Positions 55,740-64,000 of a DNA stretch of 64,000 nucleotides are shown in pieces; position 1 is the stretch's first letter, and every line of letters starts with the position of its first letter. Below the pieces are notes generated by a model. The model saw only the letters and a list, made by a program, of their open reading frames with translations, did not search any database and was not told the origin of the DNA. The stretch comes from Maratus speciosus. Its lineage: Eukaryota; Arthropoda; Arachnida; Araneae; Salticidae. Both the position numbers and the translations under genes were made by a program. The DNA lies in the NCBI GenBank assembly GCA_963932465.1, contig OZ010788.1, forward strand, positions 670,366,484-670,430,483. The letters are read 5' to 3'.

Positions 55740-58183
55740 GGGCCAAACCACAGTATTTGGTCCCAAGCCATCTTAATTTTTTTTATTTTGAAACAGATAA
55801 AACTTTATATTTTTAAAATCTGCAGATATTGAAGTTTCTGAAAAATGTAAACAAAAGTAATTATAACATTTTTCAATAAAAGTAATTTATAGTTAAAATT
55901 GGATTTAGGAGAAAAATGTGTTGCGGAGGGGACAAACTAAAAAATGTTATTTAAAGGATAAGTATTTTAAATACATTTCTTTTTTTAAAATAATGTTTTA
56001 AACCCACATTTTTGTGTTACATTGAAACATTTTAAGCCTTTAATTGATTAAAAAATATAAATTTAATAAATTTAGACAAATAGAAAATTTTGGTTGTCCC
56101 CTCCAAAACATTTTTAAATATTATTTTTTATTTTTTTCAGTGTTAGTACATTTTGAAAAACATTTGACTTTAAACTTATCAAGTATTAGCAGAATGCAAT
56201 AAATAAATTCCAAATTTGTACCAAATTCAACAATTTAAATATATATATAAAGCAAAAGAAAAATGTTTTGGAGGGGACATTTTTGTGATGGAGGGGACAA
56301 TTTTTTTATATTTTTATTCCATTTATATTCATTGTTTACACTGAAACATCAACAAAATTCTCCTGCAGCTTCTATTTTATTATGTTACTACGAGATGGTA
56401 CTACTGAAGCGTATGTTTTTCTTTTCTTTACATTTGTGAACACATATATACTAGATTGTACAACATAGTATTTTGACCACGTACTTCTCAGTTTGTTGGC
56501 ATTCTCAGTCTAGTGCCTAATTGAGTGTAATTCTAAAATATCTGTCTTAATTGGTAGGAAAATTTAAAAAATATATTTTATTTTATCAAAGTGTCTAAAA
56601 AATATGCCAAAAACAGCCACACAAAGATCAAGAGAATACAGGGAGAGGATAAAGTTAGATTCAGCTTTGCATGAAATAGAGAAGAAAGAAAGAGAGAAAT
56701 GGAAAATAAAGGCTGCTAAAATGGAAAAAGCAGTAAGGACATAGCAGAAGAAAAAAAATAATAAAGAAAAAGAAAAGCAAACTCGAGGGCAAACAATAAA
56801 AGTAACAATATTACCCCAGAAAATCAATCATCCCCAGGTTATAAGAATTCTTCAGCTTTAGGAAAAGCACTTTCCAAGGCAAATAAGAGTTTAACAAAGG
56901 AATCTCCTAAGAAAGTATCAGTACTTGCAAAAATTGTTCAATATTTAACTCCACACAGGAAAATAGATCTAATTTCACAATGTTCTGTTATAAGGTACAA
57001 TTTATTTCAAGAAAGCGACGAGCTGATGCCATTCCTGAAAAAACTGTTGCGAATATTACAGCTTTTTTTTTAACTTGATGACATTAGTCGAATGTTACCC
57101 GGCATCAAAGATATCATCCTTATACGTAAAGGTAAACTTAAAGAAAGAAAGCAAAAAAGAGTTTTAGAAATGTGTTTAAATGAAGCATATTCTTTGTATT
57201 GTACTTCTTATGCTAAGCAAAGTATTGGAATTACTAAATTCTGAATGTTAAGACCTAAGCATGTATTGTTTGCTTCACAAAAGCACCAAGAAGTATGCTA
57301 TTACATTTACCATGAAAAGATTAACTTAAATCTTCATGGTTTCCAAAACAAGTCTTGTGTGCTGCAAGTTAAAGAAGTGAAAGAGTTATGCAATTAACTT
57401 TATGCGAAGAAGGTAAACATACAGAACTCTTGTGTTGATCCTCAGTGTACGGACTGCGGTGTTGAAGTTATTGAAACACATTTTAATCTGACTTTGATGA
57501 TAATGTTAGTTATCATCAATGGATCAACTTTGAAGGCAGTACAAAGAAACTCCCTGTAACATGCTCAGTTGCTGAAGCATTGTACGGTTCGTACAGAATA
57601 ATAGATTGTTTTAGTAATTATAGCATTGATTGTTGAAAATTGATTATATATATTAATGACTATCATGAACTGACCTTAAAAGCTTAATTTTTTTCTAAGA
57701 AGTGTATACAATTGCTAAAAATTACCCAATAATGAATAGGTTCCTAATTTTAACTAAATTCCAAACTGTCCCCTCCGAAACAGTCCCCTCCACAACATGG
57801 TGCAAATTTTTAAAAAAATAATTGACAGTGAATTTTTTGTAATTCAGGTGTAATATTTTATGACTATAATTCTAAATAGCATAATTTAGTATAAAAAACT
57901 ACTTTTAGTGCTATACTTTATTATACATAGGAAAAATAATGGTGCAAACTGAAAATTTTAAAACTAATATTTTCCTGTCCCCTCCGCAACAATAAGAAAA
58001 AAATTTTGTTCTCTTTCACTTTTAATACTTGTTTCATTTTTTATGTTGGAATGTTTTCAACCTATCTTATGCACTCATAAAAAAATTCAAACTTGGAGAA
58101 AAAAAAATTATTTTGATGTATTTAGTTGAAATAAATGATTAAATGTCCCCCCCGCAACAAAACAACTTACTGTGATTTGGCCC
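55740..58183 (+). mobile_element. 2.4-kb DNA element of unassigned superfamily
   Basis: Ends GGGCCAAACCACAGTA and TACTGTGATTTGGCCC form terminal inverted repeats. TTCG flanks both (55736-55739, 58184-58187), a likely 4-bp duplication. A GGAGGGGACA/TGTCCCCTCC word with GTTGYGG next to it recurs near 55925, 56098, 56268, 56290, 57771, 57784, 57978 and 58145. These may be iterons. The interior holds the protein remnant at 56604-57590. Confidence 0.7.
56604..57590 (+). pseudogene. Transposon-encoded protein of unassigned family
   Basis: ATG 56604 opens MPKTATQRSREYRERIKLDS, a basic, coiled-coil-like start stopping at 56742-56744. After a frameshift the sequence continues SALGKALSKANKSLTKESPK and KVSVLAKIVQYLTP. 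A T-run slip follows, then LDDISRMLPGIKDIILIRKG, QKRVLEMCLNEAYS, LRPKHVLFASQ and a Cys-containing end (DPQCTDCGVEVIETHF). I recall similar proteins (basic N-terminus, DDISR..PG.KD, LRPKHVL, late Cys cluster) as unnamed transposon-like proteins in invertebrates, but cannot assign the superfamily. At least three stops and two shifts make it dead. Confidence 0.6.
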
Positions 58184-58228
58184 TTCGAATTTTCTCTAAA
58201 AGTGGCCAAAACTGGTGCATCTACCCTA

Positions 58229-59051
58229 CTATTTTTTAAATCTGACTTGTCCGTATAATACTTTGATTATTCTTTTAGAATGTGTATTTAAGATTGCTAA
58301 ATTATGTACCGAGCTTGATCTCTCTTTTTGAAAGGACTACTATACTTCCAAAAAAGTGGGCCCATTTTAAAAAATTCGGATATACTATTCAACAGTAGAA
58401 AATAAAAGTCGCACCAATAAAATATTTCGGAGGAGGATTTGTAGGTGCAAAATACTATTTATATGTATATTTTTTGGTTTTTCTTTAAAGAATAATAGAG
58501 GTGTAGCTGATTAAAAGCTAGTTAGTGTAAATTTAAGTAATTTATTGTTACTACAGAGGAAAAGAGTTCAATAATCTAAGTTTTTTATTGAATAGTTTTT
58601 TTTGTGTGTGTGTATTGTTCGGGTTATTTAATGTAACTTTTCAAGTAGTGCTGCTGGTTTTAAACATTTTAAAACAATGTGCATGACTTATTAAATTTTG
58701 GAATAAAATTAAATTTTAAAAGTAAACAGAAAAAGTATGTTTTCAGACAATGCAAAAATCTTACATTTTTTTTTTTTTTTTTAAATCTGCCTACCCTCAA
58801 CTGCTGCTGAAGATTAAACTTGAAGCCACAGCGGTTGTCCAATGGCCTGGAACTAACCCTTCCCACTTTTCAATGTTTTTTATTTAAGCAATTTTTCTTT
58901 TAAATTTGTCTGGCAACTTCTTTTTTAAAAAATTCTGCCTCCAGTCGAGTGGTCAGTATTGATTAGAGTGTGTGCATGAATGTTTCTGCCTTAGTATACA
59001 CTAGTACTTGGTATTCGATGCTCAGCAATTCTGCAAAGCAGCACTCAATAG
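58229..59051. other. Intergenic, no gene seen
   Basis: AT-rich; a short minus-strand frame (58669-58866) spans a T run and has no recognised motif. The patch around 58930-59040 is less AT-rich and may belong to the Tigger fragment that follows. Confidence 0.4.
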
Positions 59052-59890
59052 ACTGCCGTGTTTACTTGTGTAATAGTCTCACCCCTGATTTGAAGCAGAA
59101 AAAATCGTCAAACTATTTTCTTTTCATGAATTGAATGGATGAAAAAATTATGAAAGATTGGGTTCGCAACGTTTGGAAGAAAAGGTCTTGAGCATTGCTA
59201 AAAAAAACAGCCATGCTGGTACTTGATAGTTTCCGAAGACATTTTGTTGATGATGTACAGAAAAAACTTTCAGAAGGCAAAACAGATCCTGTGATAATTC
59301 CCGGAGGAGTCAAAGAGATTCTGCAAGACAATATAAGACGAGTATATGGATATTGGATAATCAATGGGAACAACGAGAAAATTCCCAGTGGAAAAGTAAG
59401 GCGCCCATCCCTGGAACTAATGTGTAGTTGGACATTACAAAGCTTGACTTTAATGACAAGCGATATAATTTCCAAAAAATTTTAAGAAGATGGGTATCTT
59501 TGACGCTTTGGACGGAAGCGAAGATGACATTTTATGGAATGACGGAGATTCTTCAGACACCGACTCTCATTACAATAGTGATACTGAAACCTTTAGTAAA
59601 AGAAATTTATTATGATAATTTTTTGTTTAAATTTTCACAAAGATTATTTGTAAATTTTACATCTATAAAAATATTACCATAAAAAGAAAATGGTATTTAA
59701 TAAACATCACATAATCTGGAAAAATTGGTAAGTTACTAATTTTATTATGTGTTTTTTTATACCAGTAATGTTTCAGCATTTCAGTGTACAATATTATGCA
59801 GTAGATTTCTCCGCATAATAGTTGCACCTAGACTTTCACAATAAAAATTTGGCAAAAAAAAGTGCGACTATTATGAGAGTAAACACAGTA
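59052..59890 (+). mobile_element. Tigger-like element, truncated
   Basis: An imperfect inverted pair brackets the coding remnant: CTGCCGTGTTTACTTGTGTA and AATAGTCTC on the left; GACTATTATGAGAGTAAAC and ACAG on the right. A second ATAATAGTTGCAC lies inside the right end. Exact ends and target duplication are uncertain. Confidence 0.55.
59135..59615 (+). pseudogene. Tigger-type DDE transposase, C-terminal half
   Basis: The frame from ATG 59135 reads MDEKIMKDWVRNVWKKR, a TGA (59189-59191), then ALLKKTAMLVLDSFRRHF. The D of LVLDSF is the expected second catalytic Asp. It continues KLSEGKTDPVIIPGGVKEIL, IPSGKVRRPSLELMCSW, then shifts to KNFKKMGIFDALDGSEDD and an acidic tail (DGDSSDTDSHYNSD) ending at 59613-59615. 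After GGVKEILQ the expected PLD-containing segment, with the third catalytic Asp, is missing and the sequence goes straight to DNIRRVYGYW. With the stop, shift and deletion it cannot be active. Confidence 0.8.
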
Positions 59891-61433
59891 CTATACAGTA
59901 TGAAGTCGATTTTTGCAAAGAATCTCCACTACTTACTTAAGAGGTTACTTCACTCACATGAAAACGCCTGCCCTGTAATATTAATCTTATAAGAAATTTT
60001 TTTTAAAGTATCTCATTTGCATTTCCATATTTTGAAATTATTCTGTATGCCAGCTGAGGTCGATCTTTACAACAGCCGTTTTTTACTTTTTTGATTTTGT
60101 TTGCAGGTTTTTTTTCTGAGGCTATTTTTGTCTGAAAAAGATTAACGTCTTCATTAAAAAAAAAAAAAAGTGTATTTTAGAGATCGTCTTTAGTTACCCA
60201 ATGCAAACAAAAGCATGGGAATGCAAACGAGATATTTAAAAAAAAATCTCCGAAAGATTAAGATTAGAAAGTGCATGTACTTGCATGGGCACAGATGTCA
60301 TATACGGGCGGGGTTTTTTTCCGACGCCAGTTTGCAGAAAGTTCAAGACTGGCAGCGGTCGTCACAGATTTTCTTTTCTGTTTTGCATATTCTTTTTCAT
60401 CAAGCCATTACTTTGCTTCATGTTATTTTTAGCTCTTTATTATTTAATACAAAAAGTTGAGATTATTATTAATAACAATTCATAAAATACCTAAAAACAC
60501 TACAGGTAAGTGATTGTTTGATTAATTAATGCTTCAATTGTTAAAATTTTGCAATATTTTTTATGACTGATTTGTGAATTTAGTATTTTCATTCTGTGAC
60601 AGAGTCACAAAACTTGCATTTTTTTCCATGTCTGACTGAAAAAAATAATTAACTTTTGATCTGCGACTGATTGATGAATTTTGAGATATTTTCATACAAC
60701 TGACTGACAAATTTTGCAAATTTTCTTTCGACGGAAAGATATGACATTTGTTCCCCCTTAAATTACTTATAATCTTGACATTAATGTAAACATTACCCTT
60801 AATCTCTGATTCATCTGATGTAAACAAACAGCCATTATTTGTGAGATTAGTTGTAGATTTGTCCCCAAATCACTAATTTATAGGCATTTTAGAATTTTTT
60901 CAATTAATAATATAGAATTAATTGTGTTTGCTTGATGTTTATATATGAAATTATCTAAAAATTAGGGAGCTTCACATTACTTTTCTCCTCAAGTGGGCAC
61001 ACCTAGAAAATAGTGTCAGAATGAACAAAGTAATAACTGTTCTTATGACGTAATTTTCTTTGAAAAAGTTTTGTTATGTGCAATTTTATTTAAGGAAGTT
61101 TTGGGATTTTTTTTAAAGAAAAATTATATGTGACATTTATCGTATTTATGAAATTCATATTTTCAAACTTGCATTGATAATTTCAGTTCTGTTCAATTTA
61201 AAAAAATTGACGTATTTATGTTTGCTCTGTTTTTTTTTTTTTAAATTGTACTGAAATCTATCGGAAAAATTTGAGTAAAATATTTTTATAAATGTCATCC
61301 TTCAATTTAAGTATAATACATTATTAGCATTATATCTATGTATGTATATATATATATATATGATGTGGGAACGCTGCATCTCCTGACTGAATTTATCCCT
61401 GTGCATTTGTTATGGTGAATGCTTTTCATTATG
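59891..61433. other. Intergenic, no gene seen
   Basis: AT-rich. Overlapping short frames at 60215-60485 give no recognisable protein. A TA microsatellite lies at 61337-61361. Confidence 0.45.
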
Positions 61434-61552
61434 GGTGTTCTCAAATCCAAAGAGGCAACTTTATGACATAAGTTTTAAATTATTTTTGTTTGGAAATGCA
61501 TGAAACTAGCAGGTGTTTGTGTTCAGAAATTATGTAATTGAAAGATGTTTTC
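61434..61552 (+). repeat. Dispersed repeat, copy 2 (partner 3649-3768)
   Basis: GTTCTCAAATCCAAAGAGGC, GAAATGCATGAAACTAGCAG and GTTCAGAAATTATGT match copy 1 in the same order and strand. Confidence 0.6.
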
Positions 61553-61739
61553 AGACGTTTTACTGCAGAAACGCGGAATTCCGCTTTTTCAGCATTGAAT
61601 TTTATTATTCCTGGGATCGATGCAAATATGCATTAAAATTTGTTAACATTTTTAATGAGGGAAGGGTTGTAGTGGGAGTGTATGAAATATAACAAAAACG
61701 TGACTACGAACCGCACCAAATTGAGCACAATTGTCAAAG

Positions 61740-63778
61740 GATCATGGAAAAAATGCAATTAATGTCAAAGAATCATGGGAAAAATGCGATTTTCGTCAAA
61801 GGATTACAGGAAAAAATGCGACTCCCGTCAAAGGATCGCTGGGAAACGCAATTTTCGTCAAAGGATCGCTGGGAAACGCAATTTTCATCAAAGGATTGCC
61901 GGAAAAATGAGATTTTCATTAAAGGATCACGAAAAAGACACGATTTCCATCAAAGAATTGCAAAAAAACATGATTTTTGCCAATAGATCGTGTAAAATAT
62001 GCAAGTTTATTCAAAAGGTCGTGCAAAATGCTCGAATTTCATCGAAAGATCGTGTAATATACGAATTTCTTCGAAGGGTCGTGGGAAAAACGTGAATTTC
62101 GCCAAAGAATCACAAAAAAATGTTTTTTGTCAAATAATCGCAGAAAAAATGCAAATGTCATTGAAAGATCATGGAAAAAATGCAAAGTTCGTCGAAAGAC
62201 CATGTAATATGCGAATTTCTTTGAAAGGTCACGAAAAAAAACACGAATTTTGTCAAAGAATCGCGAAAAAAATGCGATTTTTGTCAAATGATCACGAAAA
62301 AAATGCATATTTCGTCAAATGATCATGTAAAATGTGAATTTCTTTGAAAGATCGTGAAATATGCAAATTTCTTCGAAAGATCGTGCGAAATATGCAAATT
62401 TTGTCAAAAGATCGTGTAATATGAAAATTTCTTTGAAAGGTCGTGGAAAAAACGCGAATTTCGCCAAAGAATCACAAAAAAATATGACTTTTGTCAAATG
62501 ATCGCAGAAAAAATGCAAATGTCGTTCAAAGGTCGTGGAAAATATGCGAATTTCTTTGAAAGATCTTGCGAAAAAATGTGATTTTCGCCAAAGAATTGTG
62601 TAAAATATGCAAATTTCATCGAAAGACCATGTAATATGCGAATTTCTTTGAAAGGTCATGGAAAAAACACTAATTTCGTCAAAGAATCGCGAAAAAATGT
62701 GATTTTTGTCAAATGATCGCAAAAAAATGCGTATTTCGTCAAATAATCGTGTAAAATATGTGAATTTCTTCGAAAGATCGTGCGAAATATGCAAATTTTG
62801 TCGAAAGATCGGGTAAAATGCAAATTTCTTTGAGAGGTCGTGGAAAAAACGTGAATTTCGCCAAAGAATCACAAAAAAATATGATTTTTGTCAAATGATC
62901 GCAGAAAAAATGCAAATGTCGTTAAAAGATCGTGGAAAACATGCAAATTTCTTCGAAGGATCTTGCAAAAAAATGTGATTTTTGCCAAAGGATTGTGTAA
63001 AATATGCAAATTTTGTCGAAAGACCATGTAATATGCGAATTTCTTTGAAAGGTCACAGAAAAAACAAGAATTTTGTCAAAGAATCGCGAAAAAATGTGAT
63101 TTTTGTCAAATGATTGCGAAAAAAATGCATATTTCGTCAAATGATCGTGTAAAATATGTGAATTTCTTCGAAAGATCGTGCGAAATATGAAAGTTTCTTT
63201 GAAAGATCGTGCGAAATATGCAAATTTTGTCGAAAGATAGTGTAATATGCAAATTTCGTTGAAAGGTTGTGGAAAAAACGCGAATTTTGCCAGAGAATCA
63301 CAAAAAAATATGATTTTTGTCAAATGATCGCAGAAAAAATGCAAATGTCATTGAAAGATTGTGGAAAATATGCGAATTTCTTCAAAGGATCTTGCGAAAA
63401 AATGTGATTTTTGCCAAAGGATTGTGTAAAATATGCGAATTTTGTCGAAAGACCATGTAATATGCAAATTTCTTTGAAAGGTCACGGAAAAAACACTAAT
63501 TTTGTCAAAGAATCGCGAAAAAATGTGATTTTTGTCAAATGATTGCGAAAACAATGTGTATTTCGTCAAATGATCGTGTGAAATATGCAAATTTCTTCGA
63601 AAGATCGTGCAAAATATGCAAATTTCTTCGAAAGATCGTGTAATATTCAAATTTCTTTGAAAGGTCGTAGAAAACTGCGATTTTTGCCAAAGGATCGTGT
63701 AAAATAAGTGAATTTCTTCAAAAGGTCGTGCGAAATATGTGTATTTCCTCGAAAGATTGTGTAATATGCAAATTTCTT
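61740..63778. repeat. ~33-bp minisatellite organised in ~400-430-bp higher-order repeats
   Basis: Monomers of about 30-36 bp follow AAAGATCGTGNAAAATATGC then GAATTTCTTCG, with variants such as GCCAAAGAATCACAAAAAAA, TCAAATGATCGCAGAAAAAA and GAAAGACCATGTAATATGCG. The rare variant GACCATGTAATATG recurs at 62208, 62625, 63022 and 63451 (steps 417, 397, 429), and other variants keep the same order between these points. This is higher-order organisation of about 12-13 monomers. Long minus-strand frames (such as 62315-62872, 185 codons) arise because the monomer is a near-multiple of three and poor in stops. They have no known protein features. Confidence 0.85.
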
Positions 63779-63819
63779 ACCACTTGTTCATGTTATGTAC
63801 CTACGATGACCCTCCCTTT

Positions 63820-64000
63820 ACATTCACACCATGGGGGGGGGGGGGGTACTTTTCTAAATTTTGCCGACATGCATCATGTGACATATCTTTGGAAAGGTGT
63901 GTGGCTGCTTATTTGTGTTAGCACCTTCGTGTCCCTCTCCCCGCCTGCCCCTCCCCCGTGGGAGGGCATTTTTCTAAATTTTGCCATAGCCCCTCATGTG
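63820..64000 (+). repeat. Start of a 120-bp tandem repeat at the window edge
   Basis: TTTTCTAAATTTTGCC followed by a CATGTG word occurs at 63849 and again exactly 120 bases later at 63969. Each is preceded by a G-rich run (GGGGGGGGTAC, GTGGGAGGGCAT). The window ends inside the second unit, so the array length is unknown. A related fragment is at 35826-35895. Confidence 0.6.

Larger units (their letters stand above)
53639..58226 (+). mobile_element. 4.6-kb pogo-like element carrying a second element
   Basis: Terminal repeats GGGTAGATGCACCAGTTTTG and the inverted match at 58207-58226 are flanked by TA (53637-53638, 58227-58228). The word TGGCCAAAACTGGTGCA and variants recur at 53639-53690, 54015-54115, 55520-55580 and 58200-58220, probably as transposase-binding iterons. 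A CENP-B-type HTH remnant lies at 54715-55200. The DDE core is missing. A separate element occupies 55740-58183 near the right end. Confidence 0.8.

Noticed and set aside
56564..56827. Minus-strand 87-codon hydrophobic frame
   Set aside because: It is the complement of the A-rich, lysine-rich start of the transposon protein at 56604, and the hydrophobic residues follow from that composition.
62039..63650. Long minus-strand frames (up to 185 codons) in the minisatellite
   Set aside because: A monomer close to a multiple of three with few stops explains them. The translations only repeat the monomer, and both strands are open.

Overview
This window looks like repeat-rich intergenic DNA from an arthropod nuclear genome. 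I would guess a chelicerate (spider, scorpion or tick), but that is inference. The base composition is strongly AT-rich, there are many homopolymer runs, and no long open frame occurs. Almost every recognisable protein trace comes from a eukaryotic transposable element: a jockey/X-element type LINE ORF1, pogo/Tigger DDE proteins, and mariner-like proteins with a DFFLWG motif. No intact gene, rRNA or convincing functional tRNA was found. One short GC-richer terminal-exon candidate (19.25-19.42 kb) is the only possible host coding sequence.

Layout, 0-18 kb. A small ~149-bp tandem array belonging to a Helentron-like element (1.1-2.1 kb) is followed by a head-to-tail MITE dimer (2.2-2.55 kb). A decayed LINE ORF1 (5.03-10.56 kb) is split by a Helentron-like element with ~148-bp monomers. 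That element is split by a TA-duplicating DNA element with CACTG ends, which itself holds a pogo-type MITE. A second, undisrupted copy of the Helentron-like element lies at 16.5-17.6 kb and supplies the empty site. Further MITEs sit at 12.3, 14.2-15.4 and 17.7 kb.

Layout, 18-42 kb. A degenerate tandem array of ~330-bp units (18.7-28.2 kb) is broken up by foldback elements, a snapback element and a mariner deletion derivative. A transposase N-terminal pseudogene is at 29.1 kb. A 5.3-kb array of about 35 monomers of ~149 bp, in three interleaved subtypes, lies at 30.5-35.8 kb and is the same family as the 1.1-2.1 kb array but inverted. GC-rich GGCCCG minisatellites (36-37 kb) are followed by a ~0.65-kb repeat family (37.4-41.65 kb) carrying a Tigger deletion derivative and other insertions.

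Layout, 42-64 kb. Here are a TTAA-flanked piggyBac-type MITE (43.4 kb), a 1.4-kb snapback element (44.1-45.5 kb) and a foldback sharing the piggyBac MITE's core (46.6 kb). A Tigger copy is split by a mariner snapback (48.7-49.9 kb), and a C-rich ~152-bp array lies at 51.2-53.0 kb. A 4.6-kb pogo-like element carries a CENP-B-type HTH remnant and is split by a second element with an unclassified protein (53.6-58.2 kb). A Tigger C-terminal pseudogene is at 59.1 kb. The window closes with a ~33-bp minisatellite in ~400-430-bp higher-order repeats (61.7-63.8 kb) and the start of a 120-bp tandem repeat at the right edge.

There is no gene system acting together here. The interest lies in how the elements stack. 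Several insertions can be proved because an uninterrupted paralogue, or neighbouring repeat units, lie in the same window. Several different families have become palindromic or tandemly amplified.
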